Positions 10,283 through 20,345 of a DNA stretch of 64,000 nucleotides are shown in pieces. The position numbers and the translations under genes were made by a program. A model generated the notes under the pieces. It worked only from the letters and a program-made list of their open reading frames with translations. It did not search any database and was not told the origin of the DNA. Numbering within the stretch: position 1 is the stretch's first letter; each line of letters begins with the position of its first letter. The stretch is from Linyphia triangularis (taxonomy: Eukaryota; Arthropoda; Arachnida; Araneae; Linyphiidae), in contig OZ021727.1 in the NCBI GenBank assembly GCA_963978545.1, forward strand, positions 13,891,243-13,955,242, read 5' to 3'.

Positions 10283-10507
10283 CTAAATGAACAAGGCGAA
10301 AGTTATAAACAATGACTGTTTATCCATTTCAAAGTCGTCTTGGTTAAAATTAGTTGTATTCATGTTGCTATATGAAGCAAACATGGGACAGGAATACACA
10401 CTTTCTGCCCCATGCAATATTGCCCATTCCCTGTCCAAATGACGCTTCAAAGTATAATACGAACATATTTTACAGATACTGCAACCAAGATTGGAGCTCA
10501 TTAACAA
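10283..10507 (-). pseudogene. Possible C2H2 zinc-finger fragment
   Basis: The minus-strand frame (about 74 codons) contains 'CSICKICSYYTLKRHL' followed by a histidine nine residues after the first and then 'VYSCPM'. This resembles a C2H2 finger (C-x2-C...LKRH-L...H) with a linker leading to the next 'Y-C' start. Finger spacing is shorter than usual (C-x2-C-x7-H-x8-H), and the second finger lacks its second cysteine. Upstream on this strand lies a poly(A)/poly(T) tract, and the frame ends in a stop. It is likely an eroded zinc-finger gene or transposon-borne domain; chance similarity cannot be excluded. Confidence 0.3.
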
Positions 10508-10526
10508 ATGTTGAGGAAAGAACGAT

Positions 10527-10527
<1 letters not shown>

Positions 10528-10563
<36 letters not shown>
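10528..10563. repeat. Poly(T) tract, about 35 bases
   Basis: An uninterrupted T run. Reads crossing it are prone to length error. Confidence 0.95.
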
Positions 10564-10845
10564 CAAAATTTCATATTTGGAAACTAGGCAACGTGTCAAA
10601 GCCAGCTGGGGAATAAATTTTTATACAAAAAAATTACATACTATTTTCCATTCGAATTTCGTTAACAATAACTATTGCTACTGTATCTGGTAGTAGAAAT
10701 AGAACTAAGCAAATATTTTGGCAGTGAAGAGGAGCAATGGAGTCTTATAGTGTTGCAATTTTTTTTGGATTTTAGTTTCAAATTACATTTGAAAAGTTAA
10801 AGCAGGGTTGGTACTAGATAAAATTAAATTGTTTTTTAGCCATTT

Positions 10846-10876
10846 CCAAAAAAAAAAAAAAAAAAAAAAAAAAAAC
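10846..10876. repeat. Poly(A) tract
   Basis: An uninterrupted A run of about 28 bases immediately upstream of a 5'-truncated family E copy. Confidence 0.9.
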
Positions 10877-10904
10877 TAGAATGATTTGTATCAATGTCAC
10901 TGTG

Positions 10905-11232
10905 TAAATGAATTTTAAGGTTAGCCTTCCCACCCCCGAAATTCCCGTAAAAATTCAATAAAGGTGTCAAAAATTGAAAAACGAACGTCTTCAACATAGA
11001 TTTATCACCCCTGAAGCATTGCCCATCAATGACTATTTCTCCTCCGCTTCACTTCACCGGTTAGAAATGAGGTAATAATTATTGTCAAAAATATCGCAAA
11101 ATTAGGCAATTTTTTTCAAAACCATTGAAACATGAGAGAATTAATAACATAAATCCAGGTCAAATTTAAATACAGTGACCAGTATTAAGGCCCAGTTGAA
11201 AGTTGTGCGATGTTCCATACCCCTTGTTTTTT
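10905..11232 (+). repeat. Repeat family E, 5'-truncated copy
   Basis: Begins at the family's 'CCGAAATTCCCGTAAAAAT' block and runs to the usual end, 'GTTGTGCGATGTTCCATACC' followed by CCTTG. The first half of the family consensus is absent. An interior segment between about 11080 and 11170 is diverged. Confidence 0.7.
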
Positions 11233-11502
11233 GTTTAACGAACAGTTAGTTCATCAGAGAGCTGAGTGACTTGCTCTAAATACATTGCCTTGATGGTCAC
11301 GGGAAGACACTGAACCCAAGATGTTCATCCCAATTGCTAATTGGGTACCTCGACTTGCGCCAACGACTTAGAGAATCAACGCGAAACGTTGTTTTGTTTA
11401 AAAGCGTTTACATTTTGATAATTTTCGTAAAATTTGAAATAAAATCCATCTTTAGTGTGTTTTGGATATTTTGGTTTTATGGATTGCAGTATTAATGATG
11501 CA

Positions 11503-12451
11503 TAAAAAGAACTTGCAGTAAGTATCACTCCCTATTAGAGGTCGGCGATATATCGATACGATGATATTTTATCGATATTTCTTAAAAATATCGATAAAAT
11601 TTCGCTGATATATCGATATTTTCAAAATTTTTTTAGTTTTTTGATGATCGTTTTGTAGTTCCATGTGTTTTTTCAATTTTTTTTATTCCCTTTTCAAAAA
11701 CTTCAAAACTGAAGTTTGAACTTAGCTGAGAGACAGTTAAAATGGCGCCTACTATTCAGTATTTTGCCATACACTTAAAAGCTATTGAAAATTATCTAAA
11801 TTTTTCTTAAAGTCACTGCACCAATTAAGCGAAAATATAACTTTTTTTTTTTGTAATAGATCCATTTCAGTTAAAAAAGTAATCACATTACAAAAAAGCA
11901 ATCTTGTAAAGTAGAAATTCGCTCCGAAAAACTTAGTTTCACTCAAAATTGAATTTCAAATAAAAAAAATCATCTATCGATATATTGATATCTTATCGAT
12001 ACTTTTTTCTATGCAACGATATAGTATCGATATTTATTTTGATCGATATTACAGACCTCTATTTCCTATACTCGCTGTGTTATAATCTTCTCGCTCAGTT
12101 CATTTAGAAACTACTTTCTATGAAACCTTGAATTTTGGTGAGTAGCTACGAAAAGGATCACTTAGCGTCTAATTTAATTTACGACTGAAAATTTAAAAAA
12201 AAAAAAAAAACCAAGACTATTGTAGGTGGAGCCACTGTATAGGAATTGACGTAAGGATTTCAAATATAAAATAAAATTTATTAGACAGACACTATTTTCG
12301 AATTTTAATGTATGCCATTTTATTAAGTTGTCACTTTCGTTTCTACTCACCAAATTTCAAGATTTTATAGAAAGTAGTTTCTAGATGCACTGGGCTAGAA
12401 GATTGTAATATAGCGAGTATAGGGAATGATCTTACTAATACTTCCTCTTAA
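11503..12451. mobile_element. MITE-2 copy 2, split by a hAT element
   Basis: The left arm (AAAGAACTTGCAGTAAG, 11503-11535) and the right end (CTTACTAATACTTCCTCTTAA, 12431-12451) match MITE-2 copy 1. The left arm is interrupted by the hAT element at 11536-12061, then continues at 12062 with 'TTTCCTATACTCGCTGTG'. The arms form a long imperfect hairpin centred near 12200. Presence of a TTAA-like right end supports a TTAA target. Confidence 0.75.
11536..12061. mobile_element. Non-autonomous hAT-type element, copy 2, nested in MITE-2
   Basis: Ends TAGAGGTCGG...ACCTCTA, opposite in orientation to copy 1. Flanking 8-mers are CTCCCTAT and TTTCCTAT, six of eight identical, consistent with an aged 8-bp hAT duplication inside the MITE-2 sequence 'ATTCCCTATACTCG'. 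Nesting dates it as younger than the MITE-2 insertion. Confidence 0.88.
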
Positions 12452-13620
12452 AAAGTTAATAAACGATTAAAAATAAAATTTAAAACCAACCCTAATTTAT
12501 TAGCATACAAAAAAAATTATATTTTTAATCTAACCAATTTTAAGTTTTAACTAACAGTATATTTATAAATAGTGGCAAAAATAATGCAAACAAAATTATA
12601 GCCTAAAAACTTCAACAGTCCACACAACCTAAAAAAAAGTTTTCGAATTTACCCATTAGCCTCATTAACATACAATTAAACTCACAAAAAAAAAAAAAAA
12701 AAAAAAAAAAGTATTAAGACAACTTTTTTTCCACACAAAGTTTGGCGCCATGTCCCACTATATAAAAAGAAACATTTTTCTTTTTCTCTAAAGAAATTAT
12801 TTTCTCGCCGATTAAACGCGATAAACTCGCCAAACCATCACATCCTTTTTTGAAGGGCAACTTCAATATCATGCCCTTGAAATTTTTCTTCACCAATCCA
12901 GCTTTGAAAAGGATAAACTTCAATTCCACTTCTTTTCTTTTGCTTTAAAAATGCGTTCGTTTAGAAAACTTCTAAGGCTTGTCGCTACGGCCAAGACTTT
13001 GGTTTGTTTACAAGAATTTTCGAGACCAGAAAGAACGTCAGGTAAATTATTAATAAAAGAAGAAAAAAAAAATCTAGGTATTGTGTTTTTTTTTTTTCAT
13101 TCAGGCATCCAGCATGAAAAAAGAAATGTAATAATAAAAAAAAAAAAAAAGAGTTCCGTTGCATTATTTTCTATTGTCTTTCGTCCTTGGAAAATTTATT
13201 CCTGTCTGCTGTGGATATACTGCTGCAATGTCAAGGCTTGATTTTGATAGCGATGATATTTAAAGGTCGAAAATGCATCTTTTATGGAATATTTTATGTC
13301 GAATATGCGTTAAGCATCAGAGCGTGTCTGTATGTGCTTCATTCAGTCGTACTCCTAGCATTAAAGTCAATAAAAGTTTTGTTTAGAAAGTAGAGGAATA
13401 GAATAATTAAATCATTTTGTCGCGTGATATATTTTTTTTATGATTTTAACCTAACCCATTTCAAGTGGATTCAAAGGCCGGCGAAATGTGAAGCTATGTC
13501 GGCTAAAATAAAATCTTTACCTGTTTTCAGGAGGAGGTGGAAGGGAGGGGGGGCAGTATATTTATCAGGCTTTGAGAATGTTATAAACGTATTTCGTTAT
13601 AATTCTTGTTGATTTATAAT
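12452..13620. other. AT-rich region with weak gene-like signals
   Basis: Poly(A) at 12688-12712. TATATAAAAA at 12759 lies about 190 bases before an ATG at 12951 opening a plus-strand frame (MRSFRKLLRLVATAKTLVCL...) that meets a donor-like CGTCAG/GTAAAT at 13041. A pyrimidine tract plus CATTCAG follows 63 bases later. The order promoter-start-intron is suggestive, but the peptide is basic, unrecognised and runs into poly(A)-encoded lysines. I treat it as unproved. Confidence 0.15.
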
Positions 13621-13623
13621 CAG

Positions 13624-13700
13624 AGTTTAATTTTAAGAATTTAAAAATTGCGTTTTATACTTCGTTAAAAACTTCTTTCATTCAGATCAATGAAATAGAG
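13624..13700 (+). repeat. Direct repeat flanking a solo LTR, left copy
   Basis: 'TTAATTTTAAGAATTTAAA' followed by 'ACTTCGTTAAAAACTTCTTTCATT' in loose form recurs at 14190-14270, after the solo LTR. The two copies are far longer than the 4-bp LTR target duplication, so they reflect a local duplication rather than LTR insertion itself. Confidence 0.6.
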
Positions 13701-13761
13701 GCGCATGTTGCGAAAGTCCTTATTATTCTTGTTGCATTCTGAAGTTGATTCGCATCAGTAT

Positions 13762-14185
13762 TGTTACGAATTTTTGTATATTTGTAAATATTTCGTATTG
13801 TTAATTTTGTAAATAGTAAAATTTATGTACATTTCGCATAAGGCAGTGCAATAGTTCGTCTGAGCTTGGCTTCCCTGCAATATGGGTATTGATGCTTGAT
13901 AACGAGTTTTGAAGCGAGTTTTAAGGAGCAGGGCATTTAACGTTATGGTAATGGCAATCTCGCCAAATTGGCGAGATAGAGCCAAGTTGGCGACGGTTTT
14001 GGCGACTAATTTTTGTCTCCAAATTTGGCGAGAAATCGCCAAATGTCGCCAAACTTGGCGACATTTTCGGCTAGAACAAGAAGTTCTGGAGTTGTAAAGG
14101 AATCTGTGAAGAGTTGTATTGGAATAAATTTCTGCACGTTTTGAGTTGCTTTGGCTTCAAATCTTTCGAACCCGTCCAAGCAACA
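13762..14185 (+). mobile_element. Solo LTR, internally shortened
   Basis: Starts TGTTACGAATTTTTGTATAT and ends CGTCCAAGCAACA, with canonical TG...CA borders and a 4-bp duplication GTAT on both sides (13758-13761 and 14186-14189). It aligns with the 704-bp LTR at 32778-33481 but lacks about 280 bp including the TATA region. The U3-like part holds a dense cluster of TTGGCGA/TCGCCAA heptamers in both orientations. Ty3/gypsy-type is the likeliest class by duplication length. Confidence 0.87.
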
Positions 14186-14189
14186 GTAT

Positions 14190-14270
14190 TAAATTTTAAG
14201 AATTTAAATATCGCGTTTTTTACTTTTTCGTAAAAACTTTTCATTGAGACCAAATGAATAAAGGTGAATA
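14190..14270 (+). repeat. Direct repeat flanking a solo LTR, right copy
   Basis: Second copy of the 13624-13700 sequence, with about 80 per cent identity by eye. Confidence 0.6.
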
Positions 14271-14615
14271 TGTTGAAACTGAAACGGCAACATAAAACAA
14301 TATATTTATTTGGAAAGTGTTTTCATGATGAATTTTAAATTCCTTTAAACGGGAAAAAAAATTCTTGGATTTTTACGCAGTTTTTAAATAATTTTTTTTT
14401 CCCTTTAGTCCTATTCTATTACATTAACAGTTCTGGGAAAGATATTAGCGATAAATTATAATAAATATAACACATATATGTGGCTTGTTAAGTTGAGTTA
14501 AAACATCTAAATAAGCGTTTGGAAAAACAGCCATTACATTCTTCAAAAGTTAATTGTTTGGTTTCTACTTTGAAAGACATATTTTTGTGCACACAAATAT
14601 AAGTCTTGAAATATG

Positions 14616-14712
14616 TCAACCAACCAGTCATATGGCTAATCAGGCCGGGACCTACAACTTAAAGTGGTTTCCGAATCACAACGAACATCTATGAATAACA
14701 CAGGATTCGAAT
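14616..14712 (-). mobile_element. SINE-C fragment
   Basis: On the minus strand it reads 'GGATTCGAATCC' (tRNA box B), then 'GTTCGTTGTGATTCGGAA', then 'GTCCCGGCCTGATTAG', the same order as the SINE-C copies at 43555-43745 and 47250-47412. It is truncated upstream of box B and joins directly to a family J copy. Confidence 0.7.
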
Positions 14713-14950
14713 CCGGCAAGTGGCGGCTCGAGCATTACAGACAGTGTAGTGGGCTGCATCTAAATTTATTAGTTCAAAACTAAAATTATATTTTACAATT
14801 TTCGAAAATGAAGATCCAATTTCTACGGTAAGTGTAAAAAAAAATCTGATAAACAGCTTACTTCTTGCCACTATACTCAATTCACGTTTCCAATCAAGGT
14901 GGTCTTCCTCCAAACAGCAGCCGTGTGTTCCTGAAAGGCGTTTCGGCTGC
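14713..14950 (-). repeat. Repeat family J, copy 1
   Basis: The reverse complement matches 18025-18265 and 37085-37241 plus its continuation. Shared: 'GAGGAAGAxCACxTTGATTGG', 'GAAATxGATCTTCATTTT', 'TAAATTTAGATGCAGCCC' and 'GAGCCGCCA'. A 74-codon minus frame beginning near 14913 (MEEDHLDWKRELS...) lies inside the repeat, and the equivalent frame in the 18-kb copy (MAAVCSEEDHIDWKRVFSRE) is similar. The family may thus derive from a coding sequence, though frames break downstream in both. Confidence 0.65.
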
Positions 14951-15364
14951 TGCGACGTAGTCTTGTGTTGCAGTGGTAACCAATGGAACCTGTTAGAGCC
15001 TTCCCCTCACGTAATCTGTAGCGAGGCAGCCAAATTAGCAATTTTCCGACTTCGGCTGCTGCAAAAATAGGTCAAATGTGCTTTTAGTTTTTCTGCTTTA
15101 AAATATTCTCTAGATGGAATTTTTGCAAGTTAATGGTATAATCTTAAGGCTAGAGAGTTATTTTATTAGTTTGAAGTACTGTTTTGTTCTGAAAATAAAT
15201 TTGAATATTTTAAACTCATTATCTAAAAAAATCGCATTTTTGGCAGGTGAAATTCCATTTAAACAGTGATAACTGAAATTTGATATAATCTTTTTTTAAA
15301 AATGATTTGGGAATTCAAATCTGCATTAACTATTAGATGTTTCGAACCTTAGACAAATTGATTG

Positions 15365-16215
15365 GAAAAGAAAATATATTTTGCCACATTTTTTAGTGCA
15401 AAAGTTTTTAGAAAAATTGCGATTTTTTTCTACTCTCAATGTTAAAAAAATTCTATTAAAAAAAAACTATATATTGTGGAAAGTAGATGGAGGTTCTTAA
15501 CACTAAGAATGACATTACGAACTATTTCCATCTATAATTTCTTTTCTTGGCCCCATAAATCTCGAGTAATCACTGTTCAAAAATACAGTAGAATCTCGAT
15601 TAACCGACCTAATTCGGACCAAAGGTAGGTCGGTTAAGCGAAAATTCCAGATAAAAGAGAGTTGTAAAAAACAATAAAAAGTAAATGATTTTCGTTTATT
15701 GAATACAGGACTTTTAATGTTTTTTTATGACATAATTGTTGGAAATTAATTTTAGTTGCAATAATCTTGATTATCTTTGTTTCGCTGCTCTATCCCGGAG
15801 TCTTTTTGAAGGCAATAGTTCAGTTTGATCTGCATCCGAAGGTTGCTCTAACCATGTCAGCTCTTTAGAAAAACAGTCAAAAGCCTCATCATTACTTATG
15901 TAACTTTAGAGCAAGGGAAAAGATTATGGTTTAAAAAGGAACAAATGGATTTATTACTCATTTGGGAGATTTTTGGTGTCGACTAAATGATTGCCGGTTA
16001 ACAGAGAGTTCCGGATAAAAGAGGGACTGTTAATCGAGGTTCTACTGTATGCTAATTAGAACGAGTTAAATGCCAATTAGTTAATTAATTTTTGAATTAA
16101 ACTTAAATTTTTTTTTATTTAAACGTCATTACTAATTATGTACTTTTAAGTGCAAAAAAATCCGTTTTTTAAAATGGTAATTTAAAAAAAAAAAAGTTAA
16201 AAATGTGATTGTACA
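15365..16215 (+). repeat. Repeat family G, copy interrupted by a pogo-type MITE
   Basis: Aligns with 1-400. Sequence is continuous on either side of the MITE at 15586-16047 once one TA is removed ('CACTGTTCAAAAATATGCTAATTAG'). Confidence 0.75.
15586..16047 (-). mobile_element. Pogo/Tigger-type non-autonomous element
   Basis: The ends CAGTAGAATCTCGATTAAC and its near-complement GTTAATCGAGGTTCTACTG match the typical pogo/Tigger terminus (CAGT-R-AACCTCG). They are flanked by TA on both sides (15584-15585 and 16048-16049). On the minus strand, about 15755-15900 retains a coding-like tail: 'SNDEAFDCFSKELTWL' followed by an acidic stretch and a basic C-terminus 'RLRDRAAKQR' and stop. This is plausible as the last residues of a DDE transposase. 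The 462-bp length marks it as an internally deleted derivative. Confidence 0.9.
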
Positions 16216-16309
16216 TGATTGTGGAAAGTGTGTGTGTAGTTGGGAAGAGGGGTGGGAGGGGGGGAATGTTAGGGGAAAGTCCCATGTTTCATGCTGCTAT
16301 AACATTTTC

Positions 16310-16390
16310 GACCACGGTCCGCCAATGAATCCGGCACCTTTGCACACAAGGTCAGAGCTCTAACCACATAGCCATCAGGTGGGCATCACC
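16310..16390 (-). mobile_element. SINE-C head fragment
   Basis: On the minus strand: 'CTGATGGCTATGTGGTTAGAGCTCTG' in loose form, then 'AAGGTGCCGGATTCATTGG'. It corresponds to the A-box and degraded B-box head of SINE-C (compare 43561-43620). The body and tail are absent. Confidence 0.5.
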
Positions 16391-17240
16391 TTAAAGTTTC
16401 CGCAGACGGAATTCGAAAAAATATAACATTTCCGTAGCTTGTTAATTTGCTTAAAAACATTTAAATACGTTATTTTTTTTTTTTTTTTTTTTTTTTAAAG
16501 AAAAAACTTAACTCCTCTCTTTTAATTTCATTATTAAAGAAAATATTTTTAAATGAAGAATATAGAATATGTTATATTTAGTGTTTAGGAATATTGTTTT
16601 GATTCGCCGAGAAATCGTATAAGATTTTTTATAAAAGTTTCATCCGTTTACATGCGTTTAATATTCAACCTGACTCGAAGGTAAATTTCTTAAAAATTAG
16701 TGTTGTTGTCAAGCGTAAGTATTCAGTTGTCAGTGTTCGGTTACGGAGCACTCTCTATTTTAAAACTGGAGTTTTGATTAATTTGATTCGAGAATATTAA
16801 ATATACAACAATGAGTTTCTGCAAATGCTATGCGAAACAACTTTTGTATCGCATCCACTACCAATAAAATAAAAATGAGTAAATTTGTTTTCGAAAAAAA
16901 AATCCAGCAAATCAGTAAATATGAAACAAATCCATTAATTGACATTTTTCGTAAAATACAACTTTTTTCTTTTTGGAATGCCATCAACAAAAACCAAACT
17001 CGTAAAAAAAAATTCTAAAAAGCAATACAATATTGACAAATCCTTCTTTTCACTTATAATAACAAACCACTCTGAAAGTGAAAAACTATTTCCTACAGAC
17101 GAGTTATCGTCTAATAGGAGAAAAACCTTATAAATAATCGAAAATGCAACCAAGTTTCTAAACAGCCCTCTATTTCAAAATAATTACCCTTCTTTCTACG
17201 CAAAGCAAATTACATACGCAAACGATAAAAAAAAAAAAAA
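16391..17240. other. AT-rich spacer with poly(T); no confident gene
   Basis: A poly(T) run lies at 16472-16496. Several overlapping 60-75-codon frames on both strands between 16778 and 17153 are AT-driven and share no motif. One plus-strand run (MSKFVFEKKIQQISKYETNP...) looks protein-like but shifts frame within 50 codons. Confidence 0.3.
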
Positions 17241-17448
17241 AAAAAAACCATAATGGTTCCAATTTGGGCGGCATCCTCCTTGTTTACACTCCCCAGGGGC
17301 TTTCCCTGCGTTCCACACTTCGATTTCGAAGAAGTTCTATCATCTGAAACGTTCCATTTGTCCGGTACCGGTTCCCCGAATAATAGTAAATGCCATAATA
17401 ATCGTCTGCTTTTATTTTTTGTCGTTTGTGACACTGACATACATTACC

Positions 17449-17505
17449 ACGGTCCGATGCGCATGGGCGTCAGGGTCGCGTGACGTTTCTGTGACGTCAC
17501 GAGAA
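17449..17505. promoter_or_regulatory. CpG-dense block with CRE and NRF1-like sites
   Basis: A perfect palindromic CRE TGACGTCA (17492-17499), a half-site CGTGACG (17479-17485) and an NRF1-like TGCGCATGGGCG (near 17458; 11 of 12 to YGCGCAYGCGCR) lie within 57 bases rich in CpG, against a strongly AT-rich background. The adjacent 17253-17440 region is open on both strands (76 codons each, no recognised domain). The combination is typical of housekeeping promoters; a transcription unit on either side is not demonstrated. Confidence 0.3.
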
Positions 17506-18024
17506 GGTGGATGATTTTTTCTTTCTATTTGTTTTTCTTTTTTGATGGAAATTTTGAGGATGGTTGTGAGTTTTTGGTGTTTTTATTGGTTGTGGAATGG
17601 TGGAGGCACATTGGATATAATGTTTTTTTTTTTTTTTTTTTAATTATTTTGCTGCACAAATCTTAGAACGTAAAAACTACTTCGAGAGGCACTTGTTTTG
17701 ACTTTCACTTGACAAGTGTGGATGGTTCACAAGAGACCCAGGCATAGTGCTGACTCCTATTTTTTTTTTTTTGTATGGCCATAAATTTTAGTGAATGAAT
17801 TAAGGCTCAACATGTTTTCCAGAAACTTGTTTCAGTTTTAAAAGATTATCTTGAAGTGAATATTGTGAGAACTTGTGAACCACTTTTGCTGAAACAATAA
17901 CGAAATTTTCTATTGTTTGCAACAGTGTTTCTTTACATTGTTTATCTTGTAAAATATATCTTGCACCGTTTGATAAATAGTAAATTTTCCATGTCCCAAA
18001 TGCTTTCTATGGAATTCAGGAAAC
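17506..18024. other. AT-rich spacer
   Basis: T-rich tracts at 17622-17642 and 17760-17773. Nothing else recognised. Confidence 0.4.
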
Positions 18025-18265
18025 ATGGCTGCCGTGTGTTCGGAGGAAGATCACATTGATTGGAAGCGGGTCTTTTCTCGTGAATTATTCAGGCAAGAAG
18101 ATTGCCGTTTATCGGATTTTTTTTCTTCTTTCACTTACAGTAGAAATGGATCTTCATTTTAGAAAAGTGTAAAATAAGTAATTTTACTTTTGAACTAATA
18201 AATTTAGATGCAGCCCGGCTGTACTGGCTGTAGTTCACGAGCCGCCATTGATGAAATTTTATGAC
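18025..18265 (+). repeat. Repeat family J, copy 2
   Basis: Plus-strand copy beginning 'ATGGCTGCCGTGTGTTCGG' and ending 'ACGAGCCGCCATTGATG'. It shows the uninterrupted sequence across the place where copy 3 (37 kb) holds MITE-1. The first 31 codons form a protein-like open stretch (MAAVCSEEDHIDWKRVFSRE...), then stops follow. Confidence 0.65.
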
Positions 18266-19340
18266 AGGCATAAACACCAGTAGTTAAAGTTCATTAAAAA
18301 AAAGTTACAGGCAAAATATCCAGTGCTTTTTTATTATTATTATTATTAATTTTTAAAGTAAATAAAAGCTAGCTTATAAAACTTTATAAAATATTGAAAA
18401 AAAAACTAGTTATTTTGTCATAAATTTTTTTTTATGAACATTCTTTTTTAAAGTAATTAACCCCTTGACATACAATGACGTCTTGGAGACGTCATTCATT
18501 TCATGTGCTATTGTAGACTTTGACGTCTCCGAGACGTCAAGAACTGTCTTCGGTGAACACAGGGCAGTATATTAATAGATTGTCTGTTTCGGTAGCGCAT
18601 CGATGCTGTTTTGTTTAGACTATTGAAGGTGCTTTCTCCCTCTCAACAGTACCGATTAAAAAAATCGTATATGCAAACAAGTAAACAGAAAGAAGCGCAA
18701 TGAAAGCGGTAATCAGTATTGCAGTGAACTCTGAAATAATCCGTGGAAATTTACTGTAGGATCTCACTTGGATCCTTTTTCAGGTTCAAATTATGGAAGA
18801 TAACAAACGCAAGTACACTTAAGAAACGAGATCAAAATCCTTCACGTCTTTCTTTTATTACAAAAAGTTTAGAACAACAACTATATAAAACAACCGTTTT
18901 TCCATTCTAAAGAAAATTATCGTTTGCACTTTTTCGGCTCGCAACAGAAACTCAGAACAAGTTGAGTTGTACTAAAGTCAATTCTTATAAGCAACTCCAT
19001 GATGACGCAGCATTTACTGCACAAGCTTAAAACTATAAATGAGAATATCTCCATATTGCATTTTCTTGATTTATATCAAGACAGAAGACAATCACGATAA
19101 AAGACAAGAAATTAATTAAGTGTTTGTTTATAATAAATCCATGCTGACCATATGTTCTGGTTAGAGTTGCATCATGATCTAATCTGAAGGTATGTATCGG
19201 CACCGAGCAATTTTATTTGTATGTCAAGGCTAGCTTATAAAACTTTCTAAAATAATAATAAAAAAACTAGTTACTTTGACTTCAATTTTTCAATGAACTT
19301 TTACTACTGATGTTATGCCTGTTAATAAAATTTCATATGC
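18247..19340. mobile_element. About 1.1-kb element with 47-bp terminal inverted repeats
   Basis: The left end 'TGATGAAATTTTATGACAGG...' is matched by the reverse complement of the right end ('...CCTGTTAATAAAATTTCATAT') over about 47 bp with few mismatches. Inside, a direct repeat 'GCTAGCTTATAAAACTTT' occurs at 18368 and 19230, close to each end. A smaller TTAA-anchored palindromic segment (18457-18540) lies within. No transposase is seen, so this is presumably non-autonomous; class unknown. Confidence 0.5.
18457..18540. promoter_or_regulatory. TTAACCCC end with two GACGTC palindromes
   Basis: TTAACCCCTTGACATACAAT is followed by the palindrome ATGACGTCT-TGG-AGACGTCAT (18475-18495). A second near-perfect palindrome, TTGACGTCTC-C-GAGACGTCAA, lies at 18520-18540. 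TTAACCC with subterminal palindromes resembles a piggyBac-type terminus. The right partner end was not found. Confidence 0.4.
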
Positions 19341-20079
19341 TTCAAAACAATACCCAAGCAGATTTTTGATGCCGAAAGAAATGAAGCATTAGGTATATGA
19401 GGTAGGAACACACTGAAGTTTGCCATCAACGCTTTCCCTCACGTCGATAATTGTTATCATTCATAACTCGATAAATTGTCATCTCGAATCGTGTATCTTT
19501 TTTGGTGCAGATCTCTTTTGGCGGTGCATAACATCTGTAAATTATCTCTATCACAGGTGGCATTCTGGAAACCTTTTTATCGCAAATTCCCCTCCCCCCC
19601 CCTAAAAAAAACCAAGTGTATTCTAGAAGTGCGAACGCGCCCTGTAATCCTCGCCTGATTAGATAAAGGACACTTTTCCATTGTTTTTTCACCCTATCTA
19701 TTATGCATTCAGAAGTTGCTGATGAGATAATAAAGGATTTAAATTTTTTTTTTTTTTTTTAAAGATGCAAAGCTGCTTAAAATACTGCCTTCAAACCGAG
19801 CATAGATAAGTGAGAGAAAATGTTTTTTATTAAGCATCAGGTTAAGGGGAAGATAACAAGATATTATTGGGAGATTCTGAGAAGGTTTAATGTACTTGAA
19901 ATCTAAACTAATCAATGCTCGAAACTATAATTTTGCCGAAGAACAAGTGTACAGTGCACAAATGATCATATATTTTGGTTGTTAAGGCTTTAAAATGCAG
20001 GAAGTTTGTGGTTCTGTAATTCTAAGAGACGACGCTTCACGATTTTTTTTTTCAATATTCCAACATTTGTAGTTAAATA
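19341..20079. other. Spacer without recognisable gene
   Basis: C-run CCCCTCCCCCCCCC near 19589 and poly(T) at 19746-19760. Overlapping short frames at 19420-19692 on both strands have no recognised motif. Confidence 0.35.
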
Positions 20080-20345
20080 CAAAATATATTTTACTAACCC
20101 AAATAACAGTCTAAAAAATCATTTTTATACAGTGTTTGGATCTGCAATGGCGATATCCATTTTTCACCCACAATGTTTAGTTGGGTTACCACAATGTGTA
20201 GTTACCCCATAAAAGCATATAAGATTTATTTTGCAAACCCAAACAAGTCTAAAATTGCTTAAAAATATTTTTTTAGGTATTTTGAAGGCAATATCCATTT
20301 GTCACCATATGTGTTTAAGGTGAGTTACCATTACGTAATAAAATT
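20080..20345 (+). repeat. Two-copy tandem duplication, about 140-bp unit
   Basis: 'ACTAACCCAAATAACAGTCTAAAA' in loose form near 20093 recurs as 'GCAAACCCAAACAAGTCTAAAA' near 20233. Both are followed by 'GATATCCATTT' / 'AATATCCATTT' and 'GTTACC'. Diverged, old duplication. Confidence 0.55.

Noticed and set aside
12759..13105. TATA box, ATG, donor and acceptor in order, suggesting a small intron-containing gene
   Set aside because: The intron would be only 63 bases, the peptide is basic and runs into poly(A)-encoded lysine. All motifs are common in AT-rich DNA.
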